Source: Paramecium sonneborni (taxonomy: Eukaryota; Ciliophora; Oligohymenophorea; Peniculida; Parameciidae). From it: DNA of 64,000 nucleotides. The notes under the pieces are model-generated. The model was given only the letters and a program-made list of their open reading frames with translations. It did no database searches and was not told where the DNA came from. Every line of letters begins with the position of its first letter. Positions within the stretch are counted from its first letter, which is position 1. Position numbers and translations under genes: made by a program. The stretch spans positions 304,354 through 368,353 of the forward strand of contig CAJJDN010000045.1 of assembly GCA_905182985.1 (NCBI GenBank), given 5' to 3'. Positions 37,635-49,295 of this stretch are shown piece after piece.

Positions 37635-38308
37635 ATGGCAGCTAATAAATTTTGGAAAAAAAAAGAAGTATTAATCTTATAAAATATTGAGTTATCAAGC
37701 TTAGAATAATAAGTAGGCTCAGCATTAACATAAATTGAGGGAACAATCACAGAAGTGAAGAATTTAAGATTATCATCAGTTGTTGATTTTACATCTAAAA
37801 TTAATGCTAAGAAATAGGTGTATTTAGTTTTTATCCCTTATCCATGTTTATCAATCTATAACAAAATAAGGTATAATATTGGAATGAGTTGAGATTAGCT
37901 AAAAGTTATTACCTGAATTGGAGAAAAGAGTAAAAGCAACTATTTTAGTGGTTGCTAAAAGAACAATTGAAAGTAAATGGGTAAAGAAACATAGATCTTA
38001 AACAAGACCAAATTCAAGAACTTTGACAACAGTTTATGATGGATTACTTGAAGATTTAATATCACCATCAGTTATTTTGGGTAGAAGAACAAGAGTTAGA
38101 GTAGATGGCACAAAATTTTATAGAATGTATAATAGAGTTTAGATTGAATAGATTCTTAGATGAAAGTGATTAAAAAGATTTAGAATCAAGACTTGAATCA
38201 ATAAAAGATATTTACAAAGTGTTAACAACTAGAGATTTAGAATTTGAATTTAGAAGAGATGATACATTCTATTAAAAAAAGGGTGCAAAGAAAGTAGGTA
38301 AAAATTGA
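37635..38308 (+). CDS. RPS7: Cytosolic ribosomal protein eS7
   Basis: 206 residues after two introns (28 and 25 nt). Matches eS7: the N-terminal helix, INAKKQVYLVFIPYPCLSIY, ATILVVAKRTIESKWVKK, RPNSRTLTTVYDGLLEDLIS, PSVILGRRTRVRVDGTKFY, then LDESDQKDLESRLESIKDIY and LTTRDLEFEF. It has a ciliate tail (YQKKGAKKVGKN). Small-subunit head/platform protein. It starts 55 bp from the divergent DUSP gene. Confidence 0.95.
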
Positions 38309-38376
38309 GAAACATTAAGTATAGTATTATAAACATAAAAAAATAAAATATATATATATTTAATAATTTATTAGAG

Positions 38377-39233
38377 ATGCAAAGAGTAGTAAGGTTTGGA
38401 TGCAGTACAATAAATAAATTAGAGAGTGAAATGAATAAAATTGAAAAAGTTTCTTTTAAAGAAAGATATCTATCATTCTAAAGAGAATGGAATGAATTTA
38501 AAAATCGAGCTAAAGAAATGTATGAATTAGTTTTAATGAAATTTGTCTTTAGGCCTCCAAGAGTATTTAATGATAAATTAGATGCTAACCAATAGAAGAA
38601 AATCAATTTATTAGCAAAGCATATAGAATACTTAAGTGAGAATGAATTTCAATATCTGAATTATATTTTGTAGAAATAAGTATTAAATAAACCAGATTAT
38701 GGAGAATTTTCATTAGGAATGTCAAAAGAGGATACTGAAGTTGGTAATTTATTAAATAGAATTTCAGGATCTGGAGTTTGGCCAACAGCACATCCTTAAT
38801 GGTTATAATAATAAGAAACTATAGCTAAATTATGGCCTTTAGGATAATAAGGAATTGCAACTTTATTTTCTGAAGTAGTTGGATTTGGAGGTGGAGTAGG
38901 AACAGGAACATAAGGATAAGCTGCTCCTGCTGCTTCTGTTTAAGAAGAAAAAAAGGCAGAGACTCCTAAAGAAGCTCCAAAAGAAGCTACTGTAATTTCT
39001 ATTGAAAAAATATTTAGAAATCTAATTATGATGTTATTCTTGATACTTTTGATGCTGCATAAAAAATTAAGATCATTAAAGATGTTAGAGCAATTTTCAA
39101 TTTAGGTTTGAAAGAAGCAAAAGACTTAGTAGAAAAACTACCTGCCACATTAAGTAAATAAATGAAAAAAAGTGATGCTGAAGAATTGAAGGTAAAATTA
39201 GAAGCTATCGGTTGCACGATTAAGTTAGTGTGA
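38377..39233 (+). CDS. Mitochondrial ribosomal protein bL12m
   Basis: 276 residues after one 26-nt intron that is spliced exactly at the start of the C-terminal domain. That domain is classic L7/L12: [60 protein letters not shown]. The N-terminal ~150 residues are a ciliate-type extension (basic start suitable for mitochondrial import, [12 protein letters not shown]...). A Gly-rich, then Ala/Glu/Lys-rich hinge precedes the C-terminal domain. It forms part of the stalk that recruits translation factors. Confidence 0.93.
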
Positions 39234-39491
39234 GAGTATATTATTAATAATCATTATAATGTTATATTATTACATCTTAAATCTTCTATATATTATTTAA
39301 TCTTATTTTAATCTGAAATGAAATCTAATTCCCTTTAAGAATATATAGTGAATGCGGATTATTAATATTATTTAATATTCATTTTCATTGTTACTTAATA
39401 TCAAATTTCTCTAATTCGCCTATGAATTGATTGTAAAAGTTTATTTATTAAGGCACAGCTCTTGCACTCACTATTGGTAATTCATAGGTTA

Positions 39492-39879
39492 TCAATAAAT
39501 AAACCTTCTTTCCATTAAGCTTTTTGCAAATCCCCTATTCATTAATAAATTTAAGTCTTTTACTCTTGCTAAAGATATTCCTTCTCCTACATCTGCATCT
39601 CCTCTTCTTCCATATACCAGAGGAGGATGCCATCTATGAACTTCATAATGTTCACCTAATAAAACAAACCCTGCTCCTATTGTATTGTCTCTTACATCAT
39701 ATGCTTTTAAATATGGTGCCAATTCTTCTTTTGTAGCTGCACAGTTTTTATGGGTTATCACATTCAAATCTTCATCAAATATTATTGCTTTTGCCCACTA
39801 ATTTACATCTAGTATTTTATACTTCATCTTATTTCTTTAATTCTGCCTATAACAATGCAGGATCTAATCCTTAATCCAT
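39492..39879 (-). CDS. Profilin-like small protein
   Basis: 120 residues after one 25-nt intron (before WAKAIIFDE). The order is a short helix (DPALLQAELKKQDE), WAKAII, THKNCAATKEELAPYLKAYD, GAGFVLLGEHYEVHRWHPPL, VYGRRGD, then EGISLARVKD. A terminal helix is followed by FAKSLMERRFIY. This fits divergent ciliate profilins (WA at the start, 'G..L.G..Y.V.R.....VYGR.G' in the sheet), but it is a layout match only. If right, it binds actin monomers. Confidence 0.55.
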
Positions 39880-40042
39880 TAATATTTAAAAAATAAAAAT
39901 ATATTTAAAAATTTTAATATCTTTCCAACCCATAAATTATATTATCTATATCATATTCTAAATAATATTATTAAAATATATATATTCTTTTTCCAATTTT
40001 TTTTACATTAGTATTAATTTATTTAAATATTTTTACAATTAT

Positions 40043-41592
40043 ATGGATCAATTCTACTCCTAGATTGAAGAACTTAGTAAAATCGGATTTCACCCTTAAA
40101 AACTTAAAGAGCTTTACCAATCACATTAAATTTCTGATTTATTAAAACTTCTAAATCATACCTAATAAAATAAGGATTAATTAAATAAAACTATTGCTTA
40201 TTTCGATGCTCTCTTTTCAGACCCTGATATCTACAAACAACTTTTATTAGGATAAAACTCATTTGAATTTGTTCAAACTTTATTAACACATTAAAACAAA
40301 AAAGTAAGATCATTACTTTCTGAATGTATTGAAAATAATGACTTTGAATTTGGACAATTGATTTCTAAATTAGTTTAAGAAAAGTCTCCATTATTAAATT
40401 TAGTATTATAAGTTATTTTTTTTTAACTTTCTGATCCAGAATCAGAAGTTGGCTTAAAAGCCTTGAGAGTTACTAAAAAATTATTCAGATTTATTGATGA
40501 ATCTTTAAAAACTCTATTAAGCAGTGAACTTTTTGTTACTTACATCACTTAAGGATTGAATAATAAAAATGAAGTAATATAATTGAGATTTGTAGAAATA
40601 TTAATTTATTTAACTAATTTAGATTAATCTATCTAATTACCTTACATAAACCTTTTTAAATTAGTGTTTAAACTTTACAATACTGATGATATTTTAGTTA
40701 AATTAAATATGATAGAATTGATTGCTGGTATGGGAAATTCTAAATGGAACTCAGAATTAATGGTTAATTAATCCTTTTTTAAAAATATTCTTAATTCTGC
40801 ATTTACAAATAATGATGACTTTTATACATAAAAATATGAAGTTTTATTAGTAGCCAGAATGTTAAGTTAAAGAGTTATTAAATTTACTCCGATAATTGAA
40901 AAAAATTTAATAAAATTATTATCAATATGGTTATCAACCAATTCAAGTGAATAAATTGAAGGGGCTTTAGAAATTATTTCAAGTTTTGTACTTTTTACTG
41001 AAGGATTTAAAACTATTATTAAGAATACTGACTTTTTAGTGTTATTTTGTAATTGTTTTTATTTATTTTATAGTCTAATATTTGTATTCAACAAAAGATG
41101 TGATTAAACTAAAAGCATTAAATTGTTATGTTAGTTTTTTTGTAATAGATTAAACAACACCTAAACCACCTGGAAAGATTCTTTGGGTATATTCATTATT
41201 TGGAAATATTTCTAAAACATTGAGTTAATTCCACTCAAATGATTAGGTTAGTGAAGCTACAGTATATCTCATTAAATAATTAAACACCCCTTTTGGTGAA
41301 ATAGAAAAAACCATGCTGGAATTAACAATGAGTAATATTTCATCACTATTTTTTAGATCTATTAGAATGGGATGAAATATTTACAAATCTTATTGCAAAT
41401 TAATAATTATTGGTATACTTTTCCAAAATATCCTAAAATAAGGAGATATTAGATACTAAAAATAGGGTTAAATCTTAGATCATTAATTTTTGCCTAAACA
41501 AATATAAGGCACCAGAGTTCTAAGAATATGCAAATACATTATAAAATTTAAAATTATAAAAAGATATGCAGTATGCATCAAATGCTTAATGA
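40043..41592 (+). CDS. HEAT/ARM protein, PSMD5-like
   Basis: 499 residues after two 25-nt introns; human PSMD5 is about 500. Helical-repeat protein throughout: SLLSECIENNDFEFGQLISK, VLQVIFFQLSDPESEVGLKA, LVKLNMIELIAGMGNSKWNS, ALEIISSFVLFTEGFKTIIK, LKALNCYVSFFVIDQ, and a C-terminal helix KSQIINFCLNKYKAPEFQEY. Length and repeat order match PSMD5/S5b, the chaperone that holds the Rpt1-Rpt2-Rpn1 module during proteasome base assembly. The name rests on this layout, not on a diagnostic motif. Confidence 0.75.
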
Positions 41593-41733
41593 ATATAATA
41601 AATAAATTAATTTAAATATTTTTATTTTTATTAAATCTGTTAATATTTTTTTTAAACTCTAAAATTTCGACTTTAAAATTTAAATAGAAAATAATAGTGT
41701 TGAATATAAATCTCTTAAATACAAAATATAGAA

Positions 41734-43485
41734 TCATTTCTCAGAATGTTCATGTTAACAATTTTTTAATAAATTACTAACTGTCTAATCTAAAGAAGCA
41801 AGAAGTTTCTAATTCATTTCATTATTTTAATCACCAATAATTTATAGTATTGCATCTTAAGCTGTAAGTTTATGTTATTAGTCAAATCCCTCAAGTTAGT
41901 CTTCAATCTACTAATCCTAAATATTTGGAAAGCTATCAAATAATATTCTTTGATTTTCGTTAAAGATGATATGTTTTAACTTATCAATATCTCTAAGTTT
42001 CTTTAAAATTTCAACTATATTTAATTAACCCATAATTTATTTTTAGGCTTATTTGAATTATTTAATTTTTTAGTTATCCTAATATTACCAAATAAGATAT
42101 ACATATGATATTATGCATTTTAATGTTTGAAAAGCTTCAAAGTAACCAAATTCAAGTTTTTTCTTTTTTCTAATAATAATTTTTTGTAAATATGAAGTAT
42201 AGGTTGCAAGAATAGTTTTTTAAGGCTTATTTAATGCTTTTTAATTTTCATCAAGTTTTTCCTAATTAATTTTACTTTAAAATTAATTTTATTACTAATT
42301 TATTTGAATTTAAGGAATCTAAAATGATAATGGAGATGCCGGTTATTCTTATCTAAATAATGACGAATGCTTTTAACATTAGTTTTAATCTTTATTTGGA
42401 GAATCATTCAATTCGAATAAAGAATTGATTAATTCAAGATATATACTAATTTTATTTATTGGTTTAGAAATGATATAAAATAAACTGAATAAAACTTACC
42501 ATAATCCTCCTAATTCTGCTAGGATTTCTTAAATTTTTGAATATGTTCTATAATCAATATATTCAGTTGTATCTAATCTAATGACTACATTCATAATTAA
42601 ATCATTTGAATTTAGATCTAACATTTCTGTATGCCTTCCATATCTTAAAGTTTTATAATATTCTAATTCAGTCTCTATAAGACCAATATCTGTTACAGTA
42701 GTTAAGGGTTCAAGATATATTGAGATTTCTTTATAAATATTACTAGATATTGTAGTAAATAAGTCTTGACCTTTAGGATTATAAGGAGAGTTAGGATTCT
42801 TTAAATTAGTGGTATAAGATGAAATCTAGAATGAAAAATAGTTTTATTCCAATGCTTTTTTTATTTCTTCTTATTCTTTACACTGTTATCCATTTTTAGT
42901 TGATTCTGTACAAATAAAAAATTAAATTAAAATATATTAGTAGGCAGGGGCATCAAATGTTCCTTCAAGGTTTATTTTGTCAATATTATTCCAATCAATA
43001 CAATAATTAGTTGGTAAATCTAAATGTGAAAAATATTCACTTAAATCTTTTTATTTAATCATATCAGAGCTACATTTAATTATTGGCAATTCTTGTTTAT
43101 TCCAAACTTCATTTTTGTTACCATCAACCATTTGCTCATATTTATGTACCAAATGTGCTTTAACTATATATATTGAATCATCAATGTATGTATGATAAGT
43201 TGAATTTTAAAAGGCAAAAGTCATGGTAAAATTCTAAGGAAATAATTCATATTTCTCTGGTTAGGAGTGATAAATTTCAGAACTTAAAGAGGTAGGGTTA
43301 TTGCGATCAAATAACGATATTAATTTAGTGTATAATAAATTTGAGAACAGTAGCAACAATCCTAGTGTGAGTATTGAACCAAAAATTGTTTGATGATATT
43401 CTTTTTCATTAACCAACATTTAGATGGGTTAAGCAAATAAATCAAACTTTTTAACACCTTTGATGAAAACTTTCTATTTTTTCAT
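41734..43485 (-). CDS. Ciliate-type two-helix membrane protein
   Basis: Starts MKKQKVFIKGVKKFDLFAQP and has a first transmembrane helix (SILTLGLLLLFSNLLY) at ~residue 45. A long non-cytoplasmic part follows with ATFAF-, CSSDMIKQKDLSEYF- and CTESTKNGQQC-type blocks. A second hydrophobic region lies near the C-terminal third. The end is basic-helical (FGYFEAFQTLKCIISYVYLIW, then VEILKKLRDIDKLKHIIF), and the tail is acidic/Gln-rich, ending HEHSEK. I recognise the plan from large ciliate-restricted membrane-protein families of unknown role. Introns in the C-terminal half are not all fixed. Confidence 0.75.
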
Positions 43486-43996
43486 AATTATATTATTTGC
43501 TATGAATTAACTTAATTTAAAAATTTAATGCTCTATGATATTTAATCAATTAATAATTAAAAAAATCGTTCTTTCCCTCTACTATATGAATAAATAAATC
43601 ATAATCAAATTATTATAATTTATATAATTAAATATCAATTCTCATTTTTAATTTTGATCAACAAGTGAAAATGGTGTTAAAGTTAGTCGCAAAAATATCA
43701 CGGGGATTATCACATTAATTTTTTTTAACAAATAAAATGATCTCGTTATAAAAACAATCAATTTTTTTTGTTATTTATTTTAATTAAATACGATTATAAA
43801 ATATACTTATAAAATATACAAAATATTGTAATTTCTACATTTAACTATTTCTTAATTATTTAAAAATAGACTGAAATTAATTTGTTTAAGGAATAGTAGA
43901 TTATTTGTAAAATTTAAAGCATAATATAATGGATTAAATTTCAAGATAATCAATTATAATATAAATTAATTAGAAAATAATACAATAATAAAATAA
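43486..43996. other. Intergenic A/T-rich stretch
   Basis: No coding signal. It lies between two divergent starts (membrane protein -, helical protein +), so it should hold both promoters. No element is recognisable. Confidence 0.5.
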
Positions 43997-44440
43997 ATGA
44001 ACATCTACAAACTCAGATCCTTAATTTATGTGTTTGATTAAGAATAATGGTTTAAATCAATTTAATAGTTGTTACTAACTTAAGATAAAAATTAATAATA
44101 TTTGAATATAATTCAAGAAGCGTATTTTTAAAACTTAACTAAGATTGAAGAATAATGTATAAGAGACCTATTAAAACTTTTATTAAAAGAGAATGAAAAG
44201 TTTCAAAGTATAAGATTATCAAGAATATTGCATCATTACATTTTAAAAAATGCAAGCAAATTGGAAGGATTAGAGGAAATTATTACGAATTCATAATAAT
44301 TAGCAATAAAGAAAGTATTGTAGTAAGATAATTTGATGGAAATTTTGGAATCACTTTAATTTAGAGTTGCTCATATGAAAAGTATTCCAAAACAAATAAG
44401 CCGAGTATATTTTGAGGAGAATATATAAATTATAAAATGA
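43997..44440 (+). CDS. Unrecognised small helical protein
   Basis: 147 residues, no intron. It is wholly helical in appearance: SLIYVFDQEQWFKSIQQLLL, KIEEQCIRDLLKLLLKENEK, LHHYILKNASKLEGLEEII, MEILESLQFRVAHMKSI. No signal peptide, no Cys pattern. Possibly a small structural or adaptor protein. Confidence 0.7.
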
Positions 44441-44630
44441 GTTGAATTAAATATTTTTTAGTTATTTATTATAATGAATTTATAAAAGAGTGAAATATGA
44501 AAGTAATTGTATAAGAATAGAATGTTTATTTATATATGAAGTGTATAGGATTAGATGTAATGCAATTTATTAAGAGAATCTTTGAATATGGAGATATAAA
44601 TAATTGATTTTATATTAATATCTGTGTTTA

Positions 44631-45949
44631 ATGCATCACTTTATGAGATTTTCTAAAATAAGCAAAGCCTTTAAAGATGTGCCATCAGAGTATGTTTATT
44701 AGATAAAAGCAATAAAAAACTTTGAGCCAATAAAATAATTTAGAGTAATAGATTTGGAAGGTAATCTTGTTGCTAAGGAATATAATAATATTCCAAAAGA
44801 GACATTAAATTAAATATTTGATTTAATGATAAGTGTAAGAATGTTAGTTTAATGATTGTTAGATAGAAGAGATGGATAATCTTCTTTATATGTCTTAGAG
44901 ATAAGGGAAAATATCATTTTATATGACATCTTTTGGTGAGACAGCAACAACAGTAGGGACAACAGCTGCATTATAATCTTAAGATTTTATATTTCCATAA
45001 TATAGAGAATAAGGTAGTTTTATGTGGAGAGGATTTACAATTGAATAAATAGTGAATTAATGTATAGGAAATCATTTAGATGGTGGAAAAGGTAGATAAA
45101 TGCCAGTTCATTATGGAAGCAAAGATTTAAATATAGTGACAGTATCATCACCTTTAAGTAATATAATATTAAATGAAATATTATAGCTACTTAAGTACCA
45201 TAAGCAAGTGGTGCAGGATATGGATTTAGAGTAAATGGTGAAAATAAGATAGCAGCTACTTGGTTTGGTGAAGGAGCAGCTTCTGAAGGAGATTTTCATT
45301 CTGCAATGAATTTTGCATAAACTTTAAAATGCTAAACTCTATTTTTATGCAGAAATAATCATTATGCTATTAGTACTCCTACAGATGATCAATTTAGAGG
45401 TGATACTATTGCTGGAAAAGCTCCTGCTTATGGAATGAGAACATTAAAAATTGATGGTAATGATTTATTAGCTGTTTATAATGGAGTCAAATATGCAAGA
45501 GAATAAATTATTAAAAATAAAGAACCATTCTTTATTGAATTTATTACTTATAGAGTATATTTTAATTGTATCAATAGATTGGAGATCATTCAACATCTGA
45601 TCATTCTGTTTTATATAGATCTTAAGAAGAAATTGATTCTTGGAAATCTGGAAATAATCCAATCAATAGATTAGGTTTATTCTTAAAAAAATAAGGACTT
45701 AGATAATTTAATGATGAGCATGATAATCAAATTAGAAAAGATGTTAGAAATAGAGTTATTGCTGCATTAAAAAATGGATCAGAATGTATTTAAATTATTC
45801 ATTACATAGAATAATAACCATCCATTCAAGATTTATTCACTGATGTTTATGATGAAGTATTACCACATCTATCAGAATAATATGCTTAATTAAGAGATCA
45901 TTTAACTAAATATAAAGATTAATATCCAATCAATAAATTCAAAGGTGGA
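44631..45949 (+). CDS. BCKDHA: Branched-chain 2-oxoacid dehydrogenase E1 alpha (5' copy, cut at gap)
   Basis: Mitochondrial thiamine-diphosphate decarboxylase subunit that degrades Leu, Ile and Val keto acids. Visible: MHHFMRFSKISKAF (import-type start), YMSQRQGKISFYMTSFGE, YREQGSFMWRGFTIEQ, GKGRQMPVHYGSKDLN, GEGAASEGDFHSAMNFAQ, RNNHYAISTPTDDQFRGDTI, APAYGMRTLKIDGND (TPP region), TYRIGDHSTSDHS, and a C-terminal YPINKFKGG. Introns of 28, 29 and 23 nt. This copy lacks only the final Ile codon and stop, which are found after the gap. Collapsing duplication C gives a 414-residue protein, the normal size. Confidence 0.93.
44914..45949 (+). repeat. Duplication C, left copy (1036 bp)
   Basis: A direct copy of 46043-47078, offset 1129, ending at the Ns. 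Confidence 0.95.
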
Positions 45950-46042
45950 NNNNNNNNNNNNNNNNNNNNNNNNNNNNNNNNNNNNNNNNNNNNNNNNNNN
46001 NNNNNNNNNNNNNNNNNNNNNNNNNNNNNNNNNNNNNNNNNN
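45950..46042. other. Assembly gap (93 N)
   Basis: A run of 93 undetermined bases between the copies of duplication C. Confidence 1.
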
Positions 46043-47078
46043 TCATTTTATATGACATCTTTTGGTGAGACAGCAACAACAGTAGGGACAACAGCTGCAT
46101 TATAATCTTAAGATTTTATATTTCCATAATATAGAGAATAAGGTAGTTTTATGTGGAGAGGATTTACAATTGAATAAATAGTGAATTAATGTATAGGAAA
46201 TCATTTAGATGGTGGAAAAGGTAGATAAATGCCAGTTCATTATGGAAGCAAAGATTTAAATATAGTGACAGTATCATCACCTTTAAGTAATATAATATTA
46301 AATGAAATATTATAGCTACTTAAGTACCATAAGCAAGTGGTGCAGGATATGGATTTAGAGTAAATGGTGAAAATAAGATAGCAGCTACTTGGTTTGGTGA
46401 AGGAGCAGCTTCTGAAGGAGATTTTCATTCTGCAATGAATTTTGCATAAACTTTAAAATGCTAAACTCTATTTTTATGCAGAAATAATCATTATGCTATT
46501 AGTACTCCTACAGATGATCAATTTAGAGGTGATACTATTGCTGGAAAAGCTCCTGCTTATGGAATGAGAACATTAAAAATTGATGGTAATGATTTATTAG
46601 CTGTTTATAATGGAGTCAAATATGCAAGAGAATAAATTATTAAAAATAAAGAACCATTCTTTATTGAATTTATTACTTATAGAGTATATTTTAATTGTAT
46701 CAATAGATTGGAGATCATTCAACATCTGATCATTCTGTTTTATATAGATCTTAAGAAGAAATTGATTCTTGGAAATCTGGAAATAATCCAATCAATAGAT
46801 TAGGTTTATTCTTAAAAAAATAAGGACTTAGATAATTTAATGATGAGCATGATAATCAAATTAGAAAAGATGTTAGAAATAGAGTTATTGCTGCATTAAA
46901 AAATGGATCAGAATGTATTTAAATTATTCATTACATAGAATAATAACCATCCATTCAAGATTTATTCACTGATGTTTATGATGAAGTATTACCACATCTA
47001 TCAGAATAATATGCTTAATTAAGAGATCATTTAACTAAATATAAAGATTAATATCCAATCAATAAATTCAAAGGTGGA
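46043..47078 (+). repeat. Duplication C, right copy (1036 bp)
   Basis: Begins at the gap inside the E1 alpha gene and continues into unique sequence that supplies the stop codon. Confidence 0.95.
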
Positions 47079-47084
47079 ATATGA
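46043..47084 (+). CDS. BCKDHA: E1 alpha, partial second copy (lacks start)
   Basis: The same gene from ISFYMTSFGE to the TGA at 47082-47084. No start codon context exists here because the copy begins at the gap. I regard it as the other contig's view of the single gene. Confidence 0.8.
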
Positions 47085-47370
47085 ATATTTACATTTATTA
47101 CACATAATAAATTTATTTATCCTTGATATTAAAATGGTAACACTATTTTATATTTCATATATCTTTTTACTATCCCATTTCTTCAATTTAATTACAATTC
47201 TCTTATTTCTTCAAATTAAAACCACACAATCATTTTATGTAAATTTATTACTTTGTATTTTCTTCAATTGATAATATTTGTTTGATAAAATTCAAATTTA
47301 AGATAGAAAACATATGATTTAAAAATTATTAATAATTTCTTTATTCATAAATATATTTATAAATATTAGT

Positions 47371-48105
47371 TCAACCAAAGTTATAATGTATTCTTTCTTT
47401 ATTTTTCTAAACTACAAAATTTATTAGTATCATCAACACTTTTATTAAATATACTATTAAGAATATTTAATAAAGGAATAAGATTACTACTGGTTTATAT
47501 TTAGAGAGTATATATTAATGAAATTAGAACATTTAATATTAGAATTTGTATTTCTTAAAGTCTAATACTATGAATATTGGCAAAAAGATAAATGATATTA
47601 TTATCATTGTAATAACATAAAAGTATCTTTAACAATTGGTTACATTCTCCAAAGTACATTTATTTGGATTTTATTAAAAAAGTTCTAAGTATGAATCACA
47701 ATTTTTGCACAATTGTGAAAAGCAAATTTGACAAAATATTGTTTAATCCTCTTTTTAATTACTGATTATTTGATTAGAGTTACATTTGAAACATTTTTTG
47801 AATGATTCTCTGTTTATGATTTATTGGCATTATTAACATTTTTCTGAGCTTTTGTTTTTTTATTTTTTGAGTTGCTTTTTGTAAAATATTGAGATTTAAA
47901 TATCATCATGGCTCTATAAAACATACAAAATGTCGCAAGTAGAACATTTCAGATAAGTTTTAGAATCTGATATAAATTTAGGCTTTAATTGCATCTCATC
48001 AATCAAAATCCTATGAATATCATTATTATGCTTAATTTTAGTTAGCAAGACATAATCTCTACTATTTTTATCAATCATATCTGAATCTAACAAAGGATTT
48101 TCCAT
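47371..48105 (-). CDS. CxxC-rich protein with C-terminal membrane helices
   Basis: 244 residues, no intron. Cys pairs in order: LKCSTCDILY, EKCQQCQQII, KKCFKCNSN, IFCQICFSQLCKNCDSY, then NKCTLENVTNC. These could bind three or more zinc ions in the style of RING/IBR modules. Two hydrophobic helices follow (YVITMIIISFIFLPIFIVL and VVILFLYQIFLIVYLIKVLMI). A membrane-anchored RBR-like ubiquitin ligase is possible, but the His of a true RING is not seen, so I leave it unassigned. Confidence 0.7.
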
Positions 48106-48710
48106 TAAATTTAAATATTTAATTAATGATTTGCATAATAATATTATTATTCGTTTTAAATAATATTATCAATTGTTTGATACAATAATTATAATATTTA
48201 TGTATTATGAATTATATACATTATTGAAAATGAATATAATATTGAAATTCTACTCAATTAAGAGGAAATATGTATTAGTATTTAAAAAATAAATTAAATT
48301 TGATTTTTCGTTGAGGAATGATAATAAGGATTAATTAATTGTAATATTTAAATGCAAGCTTAGAAATTAATTAGTGAATATATTATGGATTGAAAAATAG
48401 TCGATTTAAAATAAATTTAATTGCATAATAGGTGGTGTTGAATTTAGATTATCTGAGACTAGCTTAAAATTTGATTGATATTATAATTGATGATGATTTA
48501 ATGAATGTAAAACTATGAAAAGGAAAAGGTGACTGATTTTGTAAAAATAGTGATTAAAAAATAAGATTGTAGATATAAATATTGTATTTTTATAGAAAGA
48601 AATACTTTACACTAATGGTAGAGATAAACAATAAAGCCTCTTGAATTAATGAATTTAAAACAAGTATGAAATTGAATTAATAAATTTTATAATTTAGTGA
48701 AGATGTTTAC
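48106..48710. other. Intergenic A/T-rich stretch
   Basis: No gene that I can support. It contains the upstream region of the minus-strand CxxC protein and of the next + gene. Confidence 0.45.
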
Positions 48711-49250
48711 ATGAATGCATTAAATAATTATCAATTGTTTTAATGATATAATTAGGAAATATTGTTTTGTTCCTGGAAAATTAGAGAATTTAATTTTCAA
48801 AATGGATACTAAGAAACTTTGGCTATGTTGTTTATATAAGCTATATTTATTAATCCAATCTAATATTTTAAGTTTTTCTTGGAAGATGGTTTCTGGTATA
48901 GAATTTGAAATAATCTAATAGCTGTGGATACCATGGAAAAATTTTAATACTTAAACCAAATGAATATGTTAAAATTTAAGAGAGAATTGTAGCAAATTAA
49001 TTGGAAGAATAATTTGAAGGTACTTCTAAAAATCTGACAAAATTTTAGTTACTTTTGAATTGCATAACTTTAGGCAGCCTATTAAAATTGAAATTCTAAG
49101 TGGGTATAATGAGGAAATTTTAAAGGCTATAGAATTAATGAAAAATGCAGATATTGCCATTCAGTACCATAATCTGAAGAGGAAGAAATGATATTATAAG
49201 ATTAGATATCTAAAATGCTAATAAAAAAAGATGAAAAAGATGATAATTGA
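48711..49250 (+). CDS. Unrecognised protein with C-terminal CxxC
   Basis: The 5' exon border is uncertain. From CSWKIREFNFQNGYQE the sequence is well joined by three introns (26, 29 and 26 nt): AMLFIQAIFINPIQYFKFFL, EDGFCCGYHGKILILKPNEY, VKIQERIVANQLEEQFEV, TFELHNFRQPIKIEIL, then CRYCHSVPQSEEEEMI and a Lys/Asp-rich end. There is a beta-type middle and one zinc-like Cys-x2-Cys-His. No family recognised. Confidence 0.6.
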
Positions 49251-49295
49251 TAGAGTGTTTTAATGAATTATACATTCCATAAATTTAATATTTAT

